A DNA stretch of 64,000 nt from Anaeramoeba ignava (taxonomy: Eukaryota; Metamonada; Anaeramoebidae): assembly GCA_028826165.1 (NCBI GenBank), contig JAPDFW010000016.1, positions 16,789-80,788 of the forward strand, written 5' to 3'. The position numbers and the translations under genes are program-made. Positions 29,769 to 41,300 of this stretch are shown here, one piece after another (the stretch's first letter is position 1; each line of letters opens with the position of its first letter). The notes under the pieces are model-generated. The model ran no database searches. It was not told the origin of the DNA and saw only the letters and a program-made list of their open reading frames with translations.

Positions 29769-32614
29769 TTAATTCCAAAATTGGGAATTTTGATGATTTT
29801 CAAAGTTGTTAAGTTTATTAAAATTATCAAATGGCATTGTTGTTTCTTGAGGTTGAGGTTGATTAGCGAACATATAAGGAGGAGCATAATATCGATTTTG
29901 ATTTGTGAATTCTTGAGGATAAAAACCGTAATATGATGGGAAATTAAACTGAGGATAAACAAACGGAGGATTTTGGAAGTTGAAAAATTGTTCGTTTGGC
30001 TGAACCGCATAAACAAATTGAGGAGATGAATTCTGAGATGGAAATGAGGGGAAAACTTTTCTTCTCTTTGTTTCAATGTCTTCGATCGCTTCCAAAAGAA
30101 GGTTGATTTTTTCTTGTTTTATTATTGGTTGATTCACTTGCTTTTTAGATTGAACTGGCAAATCTTCTTTTCTTTTTTTGCTTTTTTTTGTTTTTCTTGG
30201 TTTTTGAGTTTGCTTTGTTTTGGTGTTTCTTTTGTAGTTGATTTGTGGCTTTTTTGGGATTGAAAGAAGAGATGTTAAAAACTTCCCTAAAGTGACATTT
30301 TCTGAGATTTCGTTAAATTTGATGATTTTTGGTGATGAAAATTCAAATGGTGGTGGATTTCTGTTGAGAGGATCATTTGGATCAGAATTTGGGAAAGTTG
30401 CCAAGTAATTTTGTTTCAATAAATTTTGGATATTCGATGTCAGTTTTGATGTCATTTCGCTTTGTTTTTTGTTTTTGATTGTTTGATTTTTAAGTCGAAG
30501 TTTAAGTTGTTCTGACATTTCGAGTAATTGAAGGATTTTTGCTCTTTTTTGTTTATGAATTTCTACAATTTTGCGAGAGAAAGAATCAACTGAAGCTAGA
30601 ATTTTAGTTTGATTTTTGCGAAGTGTTACTGCTCCTTTTCTTTTGTTTGTTTCTGTGATTAATCCAAGTCCTTTGAATACTGATAAGACTGTACAGATTC
30701 TTTGTCGAGCGAAGCCTGTGTTTTCTGAGAGTTGTTCTCTTGTTTGTGGTTCTAAATATTTTATTTAGATTTTTTTAAATATTGATTTAATATTTTATTT
30801 AATATTTTATTTAATATTTATTTAAATATTGATTTAAATATTGATTTAAATATTGATTTAAATATTGATTTAAATATTGATTTAAAATATTGATTTAAAT
30901 ATTGATTTAAATATTGATTTAAATATTTGATTTAAATATTTGATTTAAATATTTATTTAAATATTTGATTTAAATATTTGATTTAAATATTTGATTTAAA
31001 TATTTGATTTAAATATTGATTTAAATATTGATTTAAATATTTTATTTAAATATTTAATTTAAATATTTATTTAAATATTTATTTAAATATTGATTTAAAT
31101 ATTTGATTTAAATATTTGATTTAAATATTGATTTAATATTGATTTAAATATTGATTTAAATATTTGATTTAAATATTTGATTTTAAATATTTGATTTAAA
31201 TATTGATTTAAATATTTATTTAAATATTAATTTAAATATTTAATTTAAATATTTATTTAAATATTTATTTAAATATTTTATTTAAATATTGTTGATTTAA
31301 ATATTTTTATTTTAAATATTAATTTAAATATTTATTTAAATATTTAATTTAAATATTCATTTTAATATTAATTTAAATATTTATTTAAATATTAATTTAA
31401 ATATTTATTTAAATATTCAATTTAAATATTTATTTAAATATTAATTTAAATATTTATTTAAATATTCAATTTAAATATTGATTTAAATATTTTATTTAAA
31501 ATTTATTTAAATATTTATTAAATATTTATTTAAATATTTATTAAATATTTATTTAATATTGATTTAAATATTAATTTAAATATTTGATTTAAATATTGAT
31601 TTAAATATTTATTTAAATATTGATTTAATATTGATTTAAAAATTATTGATTTAAATATTGATTTAAATATTGATTTAAATATTGATTTAAATATTGATTT
31701 AAATATTGATTTAATATTGATTTAAATATTTGATTTAAATATTGATTTAAATATTTGATTTAATTATTTGATTTAAATATTGATTTAAATATTTATTTAA
31801 ATATTGATTTAAATATTGATTTAAATATTTATTTAAATATTAATTTAAATATTGATTTAAATATTTGATTTAAATATTTATTTAAATATTAATTTAAATA
31901 TTGATTTAAATATTTGATTTGAATATTGATTTAAATATTTGATTTAAATATTGATTTAATTATTGATTTAAATATTGATTTAATATTGATTTAAATATTG
32001 ATTTAAATATTTTATTTAATATTGATTTAAATATTGATTTAAATATTGATTTAAATATTGATTTAAAATTGATCAAAAATTAATTGAATTTTTCTTATTT
32101 ATTTTTTTTTATTAAGGTTCACTTGTTCAATATTTAAAAAAGGAAAAAAAAGGAAAAAAAATTTTTAAATACCTTTTTTAAGTTCTTTTATAATCAAGAA
32201 ACAAAGCATATAAATGGTTCTAACAAGTCTATTTCTTTGCAAATGGTCAAGTAATTGAGGACTTCCAACAAAATCACTAGTTTCTAAAGGAGAACCACCT
32301 AAAAAAACATAAGACCAAAACGGATTCAAAACGAACTTTTTATGTTGAGGTTGAGATTGTGATTGTGATTGAGTTTGTGATTGAGTTTGAGTTTTTTCCG
32401 CATATTTTTGTTCAATAAATAAACCAACTCTTGTAAATAAACCAACTAATCTACTTAAATTAATCGGAAATAATTCAGTGTCTTTTTGGGGGTGTTGTTC
32501 AGTAAATGCTTTTAAAACTTCTTCTAATACGAATACTTTTGATACTTTTGGTGAGGTAAATAAAAATACTCCAAGATCATCAACAACTTGATAAAAATCT
32601 AAGCAATTTAGCAT
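29769..32614 (-). CDS. E2F-like winged-helix protein (two exons)
   Basis: Exon 1 is 32614-32173 and exon 2 is 30751-29769 on the minus strand; the donor GTATTT and acceptor TTTAG match in phase, giving 474 residues. The join completes a winged-helix motif: TREQLSENTGFARQRICTVL followed by SVFKGLGLITETNKRKGAVTL, about residues 148-195. This resembles the R-x-Y-D-x-x-N-V-L-x-x-x-x-L-I recognition helix and wing of E2F/DP factors, with Arg-Gln-Arg-Ile-Cys-Thr in place of Arg-Arg-x-Tyr-Asp-Ile. Exon 1 (about residues 20-95) may hold another helix-turn-helix-like unit. A Gln/Ser stretch lies near residue 85. The C-terminal third has a basic cluster and a Pro/Tyr/Asn-rich tail. Regulation of cell-cycle genes is the usual role of the family; here it is only an inference. 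Confidence 0.6.
30752..32172 (-). repeat. Intron of the E2F-like gene, a 12/13-mer array
   Basis: A 1,421-bp intron made nearly entirely of ATTTAAATATTG units (12 bp) and ATTTAAATATTTG units (13 bp), with variants lacking the G. There are GT and AG borders on the minus strand and no coding content. Confidence 0.85.
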
Positions 32615-33202
32615 TTTGTTGTTTTAATTTTTTTTTAAAAGAATAAAAAATAATTGAAAAATTTTTGTTTTTGTTTTTGTTTTTGTTTTTGTTTTGAAAT
32701 AAATTTAAGAAAATTAAAATTAAGTTGAAAAACAATAATTGAAAAAAAAAATCAAAATGAAAATTAAAAAAAAAGCAAGAAAACTAAGTAAAAAAATGAA
32801 AGAAAAAAAAATAAAAAAAAATTTTTTTTTAATTAAATAAATTAATTAACCAAATTAAAAAATTTAATTGTAAAAAAACCGCCAAATGTTATCTAATTTA
32901 TTCCAACTCATCCTTATTTTTCAATAAAATAATTTTACTTGAGTTGGAAAAAACAAGTGGAAAGTAAATAGATCAATCTTAATTCAAATTTCCTTTTAAA
33001 TTTTTTTATTTATTTTTTTTTTATTTTCCAATTCAAACTCTTCTTTTTTTTATTTATTTTTTTTTTTTAATTAATTACTATTAAGAAAAATTTATTTTTA
33101 TTTATTTTTTTTTTTTTTGATCGCTTTATTTTCAACAAACCAATTTTTTAAATAAAAAATCCAAAATCCAAAAAAAAAAAAACAAATAAAAACCAACCAA
33201 CT
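32615..33202. promoter_or_regulatory. Upstream region of the E2F-like gene with a GC-richer island
   Basis: A mostly AT-rich region with one compositional island at 32879-32949. On the minus strand it reads TTTGGCGG (32886-32879), close to the E2F consensus TTTSSCGC. Beside it lies a perfect 10-bp inverted repeat, TTCCAACTCA (32901-32910) and TGAGTTGGAA (32940-32949), with a 29-nt spacer. The site is about 265 bp upstream of the E2F-like start codon. A role in self-regulation is an inference. Confidence 0.4.
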
Positions 33203-34490
33203 AAACAAATAAATAAATATAAATCTAAATATAAATATAAATCTAAATATAAATCTAAATCTAAATTTAAATATAAATATAAATATAAATATAAATATAA
33301 ATATAAATATAAATATAAATATAAATATAAATATAATTATAAATATAAATATAAATATAAATATAAATATAAATATAAATATAAATATAAATATAAATAT
33401 AAATATAAATATAAATATAAATATAAATATAAATATAAATATAAATCTAAATCTAAATCTAAATATAAATCTAAATATAAATATAAATATAAATATAAAT
33501 ATAAATCTAAATATAAATATAAATATAAATCTAAATATAAATCTAAATCTAAATCTAAATATAAATATAAATATAAATCTAAATCTAAATCTAAATCTAA
33601 ATCTAAATCTAAATCTAAATCTAAATCTAAATATAAATCTAAATATAAATCTAAATCTAAATCTAAATCTAAATATAAATATAAATATAAATCTAAATAT
33701 AAATATAAATATAAATCTAAATCTAAATCTAAATCTAAATCTAAATCTAAATATAAATATAAATATAAATCTAAATATAAATATAAATATAAATCTAAAT
33801 CTAAATCTAAATATAAATATAAATCTAAATCTAAATCTAAATCTAAATCTAAATATAAATATATATATAAATATAAATATAAATCTAAATCTAAATATAA
33901 ATATAAATATAAATATAAATATAAATATAAATCTAAATCTAAATCTAAATCTAAATCTAAATCTAAATATATATATAAATATAAATATAAATATAAATAT
34001 AAATATAAATCTAAATATAAATATAAATATAAATCTAAATATAAATATAAATATAAATATAAATATAAATATAAATCTAAATCTAAATCTAAATCTAAAT
34101 CTAAATCTAAATCTAAATATATATATAAATATAAATATAAATCTAAATCTAAATATAAATCTAAATCTAAATATAAATATAAATATAAATCTAAATATAA
34201 ATCTAAATATAAATATAAATATAAATATAAATATTAATCTAAATCTAAATATAAATATAAATCTAAATATAAATATAAATATAAATATAAATATAAATAT
34301 AAATATAAATATAAATATAAATATAAATATAAATATAAATCTAAATATAAATATAAATATAAATATAAATATAAATATAAATATAAATATAAATATAAAT
34401 ATAAATATAAATATAAATATAAATATAAATATAAATCTAAATCCAAATCCAAATCTAAATCTAAATATAAATATAAATATAAATCTAAAA
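33203..34490. repeat. Hexamer array of AAATAT / AAATCT
   Basis: About 1.3 kb of uninterrupted hexamers, with runs of ATAAAT punctuated by runs of CTAAAT and a few ATATAT slips. The minus strand is open throughout and encodes only alternating Ile-Phe and Arg-Phe. It is the same hexamer family as at 6.7-8.2 kb and lies between the E2F-like and bZIP genes. Confidence 0.92.
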
Positions 34491-34601
34491 TGGAAATTCA
34501 ACAGTTTAATTATTTTTATTTTTATGGTTGTTTTTGTTTTTGTTTTTATGTTTGTTGTTTTTGTTTTTAAAAAATCAAAATGTTTTAAAAAAAATAAAAG
34601 A

Positions 34602-35264
34602 TCAAAAATAATTATTAGTTTTTAACAAAGAATTTGTTGTTTCCTTTTGCAATTTATCATTTAAAGCCTGATTTTCAGCAAGAAGTTTTTGGATCGTTTT
34701 TTGAAAAATTTCTGTTTGTTGACGAAGTTTTTGAGCTTCTTCTTCAAGATTTTGATAAAATTGTTTCTTTCTTTCTCTTGATTTCTTTGCATTCAATCGA
34801 TTACGAAGTTGTCTTCTTTTCACTTTTTCTTCAGGATTTAGATTTGCTGCTTCAGATTTAGTCATTTCTCGAAGAAGATTTTCTTCTGAATTTTGTTTTT
34901 CTAATTCGTTTTTTTCATTTGATTTTTTTTTGCTTTTTTCTGTTCTTCTTGATTTAATTCCGTTTTCGTCATTTTGTTCCACTTTTTTTTTCTTCTTTCT
35001 TTCTTTTCGATTCTGGTTTTTTTGAGTAATTTGTTTTCTTTTTTGAGACTTTTCTAAAATTTCTAATTCTTTTCTTTTTAATTCGTTTTCTTTTTGCATT
35101 AATTGTTGTTTTTCTAATTCAAGTTGAAAAGAAATTGTTTGAAATTGAGAAAGAAAATCTGAAAATGTTTGATTTTGTAAATTTTGTGAGTTTTGATTTG
35201 CAGAAAAGGCTGTAAAAGCTAAATTTGTTTCAGGAAACTGAAAACTTGATTCAAAAATAGACAT
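34602..35264 (-). CDS. bZIP transcription factor
   Basis: A 220-residue protein. The basic region (KRRQLRNRLNAKKSRERKKQ, about residues 150-170) has the N-x7-R spacing of bZIP DNA-binding helices. A leucine zipper of about four heptads follows (LEEEAQKLRQQTEIFQKTI, then KLLAENQALNDKL). The N-terminus is Asn/Gln-rich and the middle strongly basic with likely nuclear localisation signals. I chose the start MSIFESSF at 35264 over an upstream ATG at 35339 because the extra 25 residues are translated poly-A/T leader. A perfect CRE palindrome and a half site lie 80-145 bp upstream. bZIP factors of the CREB/ATF type bind this element as dimers, so self-regulation is plausible. Confidence 0.85.
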   Translation of the reverse strand: MSIFESSFQFPETNLAFTAFSANQNSQNLQNQTFSDFLSQFQTISFQLELEKQQLMQKENELKRKELEILEKSQKRKQITQKNQNRKERKKKKKVEQNDENGIKSRRTEKSKKKSNEKNELEKQNSEENLLREMTKSEAANLNPEEKVKRRQLRNRLNAKKSRERKKQFYQNLEEEAQKLRQQTEIFQKTIQKLLAENQALNDKLQKETTNSLLKTNNYF

Positions 35265-35344
35265 TTTTAAAATTGAAAAAAGATTTTTTTTTTTAAAAAG
35301 ATTTTTCTTTTTAAAATGAACCAAAAAAAAAAGAATCATTCAAA

Positions 35345-35409
35345 CGTCATTTGTTTATTTATTCTTTTATTCTTTTAATTTTTTTTTTTCCGATTATCAA
35401 GTGACGTCA
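35345..35409 (-). promoter_or_regulatory. CRE palindrome and half site upstream of the bZIP gene
   Basis: TGACGTCA at 35402-35409 is the exact eight-base cAMP-response element bound by CREB/ATF-type bZIP dimers. A half site, CGTCA, lies at 35345-35349. They sit 138 and 81 bp upstream of the chosen bZIP start codon, in a spacer otherwise almost free of G and C. Confidence 0.6.
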
Positions 35410-35544
35410 TTTAAATTTAAATTAAAAAATCCAAATTTAAAATTTTAATTTAAATTTTATTTTTATTTTTAATTATTTTTGTTTTTAAAAAACTGATTGA
35501 TTTTGAAGTAAAAAAGAAAAAGAAAAAGTAAAAAAGAAAAAAAT

Positions 35545-36390
35545 CTACATATTTTGTTTTTTCCTTAAAAATAATTGTTCAGATAAATCACGAATTTGAT
35601 TCTGAAGTTGTTCATTTCGAAGTTGAAATTGTTGTTTAATTTTTTCCATTTCTTGATGATGAGTATTTTCCAAAGTATTTAAAGCTTCTTCCAAATCGGA
35701 AAGTTGATTTTGAATAAACTCAACTAAAGGTTCAACTCTTTCTTTAATCTTTTCAATTTGATAGTGTTTCAATTCTTGAATTTGAGGATTTGGTGGAGGA
35801 TCTGAGTTAATCAATCTATCATCAGTTTGAATATTTTGAATATTTTGAATATTTTGAATATTTTGAGAATTTTGAATATTTTGAATAGTTTGAATATTTT
35901 GAATAGTTTGAATATTTTTTAAATTTTGAATATTTTGAACATTTTGAACATTTTGAAAATTATTAAAATTTTGGATATTTTGAATATTTTGAATATCATT
36001 TGGATTTTGAATATCATTTGAATTATGGTTTTCATTTGGATTTTGAGGATCATTTAAATTTTGAGTATTTTTTAAATTATCGAAATTTTTTAAATTATCG
36101 AAATTTTCTCCATTTTGAATACTTTCTGGATTTTTGGGAATATTCAATGAATGAATGGGTTTAGACATTTGCTGAGAAATATTATTGTTTTGTCTAGATA
36201 TTTGACTATTGATTGCTGCAGCTAAAAGAAGGAATTGTTGTGAAGCCTGAAGTAGTATTCTTGATAACTTTGGTTTATTTTCAACGTGAAAATCAAATAA
36301 TCCTGAAGGATTAAAGAGATCAAATTCAGTTGAAAATTCATCATTATTTTTGATTTCGTTTCCTGGAATTTTATGTTCTCCAATATTCAT
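35545..36390 (-). CDS. Asn/Gln-rich coiled-coil protein, unknown function
   Basis: A 281-residue single-exon frame. The N-terminal 80 residues are mixed, with a hydrophobic helix ILLQASQQFLLLAAAI (about residues 46-61). The middle (about 95-190) is a repeat of Gln-Asn-Ile and related triplets (IQNIQNIQ). The last 80 residues form a likely coiled coil (VEPLVEFIQNQLSDLEEALN and following). I do not recognise a family; a subunit of a nuclear complex is possible from the shape only. It is tandem with the bZIP gene on the same strand, with a spacer that holds the CRE sites. Confidence 0.6.
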   Translation of the reverse strand: MNIGEHKIPGNEIKNNDEFSTEFDLFNPSGLFDFHVENKPKLSRILLQASQQFLLLAAAINSQISRQNNNISQQMSKPIHSLNIPKNPESIQNGENFDNLKNFDNLKNTQNLNDPQNPNENHNSNDIQNPNDIQNIQNIQNFNNFQNVQNVQNIQNLKNIQTIQNIQTIQNIQNSQNIQNIQNIQNIQTDDRLINSDPPPNPQIQELKHYQIEKIKERVEPLVEFIQNQLSDLEEALNTLENTHHQEMEKIKQQFQLRNEQLQNQIRDLSEQLFLRKKQNM

Positions 36391-38383
36391 TAAAATGATT
36401 TGCTAGTTTTTTTTTTTTTTTTAAATTGAGAAAAGTGGCAAAAATTAAAAAAAAAAGAAAAATGAATTTTTTATTTTTTATTTTTGATCTGTTTTTTTTT
36501 TATATTTTTATTTTGAAACGTGAGTTTTTGTTTTATTTAAGTAAATTTAAAAAATAAATTGTAAATTCTATTTAAAAATTTAATTCAATTCAATTTTATT
36601 TTATTTTATTTTGGGGTAAATTTTTGAATTATGAATTTTTTAATTGACAAAAAAAAAAAAAAAAAATTAAAAGGAAAAAAAAAGGAATTTTGTTTTGAAT
36701 CTTTAATTATTTTAATTTGTTTTAAAACAATAAATTTGTTTATAAATTTTATTATAAATTTTATTATAAATTTGTTTATAAATATGTTTATAAATTTCTT
36801 TCATTTTTTGTTTATAAATTTGTTAATAAATTTGTTTATAAATTTCCTTCATTTTGTGTTTATAAATTTGTTTATAAATTTGTTTATAAATTTGTTTATA
36901 AATTTTATTATAATTTTGTTAATAAATTTGTTTATAAATTTGTTTATAAATTTGTTTATAAATTTGTTTATAAATTTGTTTATAAATTTGTTTATAAATT
37001 TTATTATAATTTTGTTTATAAATTTGTTTATAAATTTGTTTATAAATTTTATTATAAATTTGTTTATAAATTTGTTTATAAATTTGTTTATAAATTTCCT
37101 TCATTTTGTTTATAAATTTGTTTATAAATTTGTTTATAAATTTGTTTATAAATTTGTTTATAAATTTGTTTATAAATTTGTTTATAAATTTGTTTATAAA
37201 TTTGTTTATAAATTTGTTTATAAATTTGTTTATAAATTTGTTTATAAATTTGTTTATAAATTTGTTTATAAATTTGTTTATAAATTTGTTTATAAATTTG
37301 TTTATAAATTTGTTTATAAATTTGTTTATAAATTTGTTTATAAATTTGTTTATAAATTTGTTTATAAATTTGTTTATAAATTTGTTTATAAATTTGTTTA
37401 TAAATTTGTTTATAAATTTGTTTATAAATTTGTTTATAAATTTGTTTATAAATTTGTTTATAAATTTGTTTATAAATTTGTTTATAAATTTGTTTCATTT
37501 TGTGTTTATAAATTTGTTTATAAATTTGGTTATAAATTTGTTAATAAATTTCCTTCATTTTGTGTTAATAAATTTCCTTCATTTTATGTTTATAAATTTG
37601 TTTATAAATTTGTTTCATTTGTGGTTATAAATTTCCTTCATTTTATGTTTATAAATTTGTTTATAAATTTGTTTATAAATTTGTTTATAAATTTGTTAAT
37701 AAATTTGTTTATAAATTTGTTTATAAATTTGTTTATAAATTTGTTAATAAATTTGTTAATAAATTTGTTTCTAAATTTGTTTATAAATTTGTTTATAAAT
37801 TTGTTTATAAATTTGTTTCATTTTGTGTTTATAAATTTGTTTATAAATTTGTTTCTAAATTTGTTTATAAATTTGTTTATAAATTTGTTTATAAATTTGT
37901 TTCATTTTGTGTTTATAAATTTCTTTCATTTTTTGTTAATAAATTTGTTTATAAATTTCCTTCATTTTTTGTTAATAAATTTGTTAATAAATATGTTTAT
38001 AAATTTGTTTATAAATTTGTTTATAAATTTCTTATTTTTTCTTAATAAATTTCCTTCATTTTATGTTAATAAATTTGTTTATAAATTTGTTAATAAATTT
38101 CCTTCATTATATGTTTATAAATTTGTTTATAAATTTGTTTCATTTTGTGTTTATAAATTTCTTTCATTTTATGTTTATAAATTTGTTTATAAATTTGTTT
38201 CATTTTGTGTTTATAAATTTGTTTATAAATTTGTTTATAAATTTCTTTCATTTTTTCTTAATAAATTTGTTAATAAATGTGTTTATAAATGTTTTATTTT
38301 ATGTTTATTGAAAAAAAAAATGAAAAAAAAATTTTTTTTTTAAATTTTTTTTAATTTTCATTTTTTTCATTCATAAAAAAAAA
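36391..38383. repeat. TTTGTTTATAAA 12-mer array between two genes
   Basis: After about 330 bp of AT-rich spacer, a 12-mer array runs from about 36731 to 38285. The stretch 37106-37490 is essentially perfect. Elsewhere the array is interrupted at intervals by TTTCATTTTGTG or TTTCCTTCATTT blocks. Long open frames exist on both strands because the unit is four codons with no stop; I do not call any of them genes. Confidence 0.92.
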
Positions 38384-41300
38384 ATGAAAAATATTCAAAA
38401 AGAAAAAATTCTAATAGAATACAAACCAAAACAAATTCCTCGATTAGCTTCAATGCTAAGAGTGTTTCTGCACAACAAAAAAGAAGAAACAAATGAAAAT
38501 CAAGAAAAAAACGAAGATGAAAAAAAAACAATTGGATTTGATTATGAAAACGAACAGACAAAAAGAACAAAAAGATTCCAACAGAAAAAAAGCATTGAAG
38601 AAACAGTGCGGTTTAAAACCAACGCAGTTGAGCTGAAATGGAGCACTTTTTCACGCGAAATCAATGAATCAGAAACTCAAGGAATTCGAAAACAATTCAA
38701 TAATTTTTTGGAATTAATTTCTAAAATAACGCAAGTAAAAACTCAGGAAGGACTGCATAAAACTGCATACCAAGTTTACCAAACGTTGGTTCGTTTGGAT
38801 CTCTCAAAAAAAGAAAAACTCGAAACCCTTATAATTGGATTTGGAAATGAATGGCAGGAAAAAGTTAATTTTTTCGATTTATTTGATTTGGCTCAATTTT
38901 TAACAAATTGGAGAATAAAAGCAATCGATGATTCTAATAGAAATGGAGGCTTTGTTTCTCATTCTTTTCTTCCCAAAAAACAACCTCCGCAAAAAAGTAC
39001 TTATCTTATTGAAAAACAAAGAGAACGTGATAAAAGAGAACATCAAGAATCAAAAATTAAAGAAAAAAAACAAAAGCAAGAAAAACAAAAAGAAGAACAA
39101 GATAAAATCCAAAAAAAAGAAAGAAAGGAAAAGAAAAAACAAAGGAAACTCGATAGAAAGCAAAAGAAAATAAGCAAAGAAATTGATGAGGAAAAAGAAA
39201 TGGAAAATAAGAAAAGAAACAAAAACAATAAGAAATGGAATTTTAAAAAAGATCAAAATCAAAATCAAGATCAAAATCAAAATCAAAATCAAGATAATTT
39301 AACTGATACTGAAGATAATGAAAATATTAATGAAGATGATCAAAATATTAATGAGAATGATGAAAAACCAAAAGAAAAACCTAAAAAACCCAAAAAACAC
39401 AAAAGAAAAATTGAGGAAGAAATACCAGAAGTAAAACCCCATTTCCATCAAGAATTTGGAATGGGATTCATTTTTTCAGACTTAAATTCCTATCTTGAAA
39501 ATGTGAATCTTGAAGAAGAACGAAAAAAAATCAAAGAATTGCAAGACGAAATCAATCTTCACACTCCCAAAATCAAGGAGCTCAAATTCTCAAAAGCAAT
39601 TCTTTGGCTCAAGCAGAATTTATATCAATCTTTTCCAGATAATGAGAGCAACACTGATATTATACTTTCTGTTTGCAAATTGATATGTTCAAAATCAACA
39701 AATGAACAAATTCAAAATGAAATTTTCGATCTTATTGGCGATTTTGATTTAACACAGATTATCATCCATAATAGAGCAAAATTTATTCGGGAATCGATTC
39801 ATCTCGATTTACTTCGTAATCCTTCAGTCATTTTGGATGAAAATTTTCTTGAGGATGAATTCAAATTCGTCAAATCATCCGGAATTATAAAAACAAAACA
39901 AGACCAAGAATTACTTAAATTTGCCTCAAAATTAGAGAAAAAGGAGCAAATGACAAAAAATCAAAAGAAATCAAAACGCCAAAAATTGCAACAACAAATT
40001 GAAGAATTATATGGGAATCAACCGCTTCAAATGGAAAGTCCAGTTATTGTTAAAAAACTTGGGAAACGAACAAAAAAACGGAAACCAAAACAAACAAAAT
40101 CAGTTCGAGAAACTGCAAAATGGGTTTCTGATCTATCTCAATATTTACAGAGTTTAGGTTATTCTCAACTTAACAAAGCCGTTACTCTTCCTAAAGGAAC
40201 AATTCGTAGGAGTACTGATCAATATGATAATGTTTCTATTCCTGCTCCTAAAATTAAACCTATTCCAAAAGATCGTTTAGTTCCTATTAAAAAATTTGAT
40301 AAGTGGGCTCGCCCTGCTTTTGAAGGTTTTACTCATCTTAATGTTATTCAAACAGAAGTTTTTGAAACTGCTTATAATACAAATGAGAATCTTTTAATTT
40401 GTGCACCAACTGGAGCAGGTTAATCCAAAAAATATATAAAAATATTTAAATTCAAAAAAATATTTAAATTCAAAAAAATATTTAAATTCAAAAAATATTT
40501 AAATTCAAAACAATATTTAAATTCAAAAAATATTTAAATTCAAAAAATATTTAAATTCAAAAAAATATTTAAATTCAAAAAATATTTAAATTCAAAAAAA
40601 TATTTAAATTCAAAAAAATTTATATTTATATTTATATTTATATTTATAAAATTCAAAACAATATTTAAATTTAAAAAATATTTAAATTCAAAACAATATT
40701 TAATTAAAAAATATTTATATTCAAAAAAATATTTAAATTCAAAAAATATTTAATTAAAAAATATTTAAATTCAAAAAAATATTTAAATTCAAAACAATAT
40801 TTAATTAAAAAATATTTAAATTTAAAAAATATTTAAATTCAAAACAATATTTAAATTCAAAACAATATTTAAATTTAAAAAATATTTAAATTCAAAAAAA
40901 TTTAAATTCAAAAATATTTAAATTCAAAACAATATTTAAATTCAAAAAAATATTTAAATTCAAAACAATATTTAAATTTAAAAAAATATTTATATTTATA
41001 TTTATATTTATATTTTAAATATTTAGGAAAAAGTCTCCCTAATAACGCAATAGTTTATACTCCAAAAGGCCCAAAAAGAAATGGTGATCTAAAACCAAAT
41101 GATTTTGTTTGCACTCCTGATGGCAAAATATCCAAAATTTTACAAATATTTCCTCAAGGAATTTTAAACATATACCAAATAACTTTCCAAGATGGTGATA
41201 AAGTAGAATGCAGTGGAGATCATTTATGGTTTATAAATGATAAAGCAAAATCAACTTCGAATATTTACACAACAAAACAAATCATACAAAGACTTAAAGA

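Noticed and set aside
33098-34501. 467-codon minus-strand open frame of Ile-Phe / Arg-Phe repeats, and the parallel Leu-Tyr frame
   Set aside because: It is a direct translation of a hexamer array without stop codons; there is no composition or domain of a real protein, and the same array occurs elsewhere in another context.
36631-38343. 570-codon plus-strand frame, and antisense Tyr-Lys-Gln-Ile frames
   Set aside because: Translation of the TTTGTTTATAAA array, open on both strands in several frames; no independent coding evidence.
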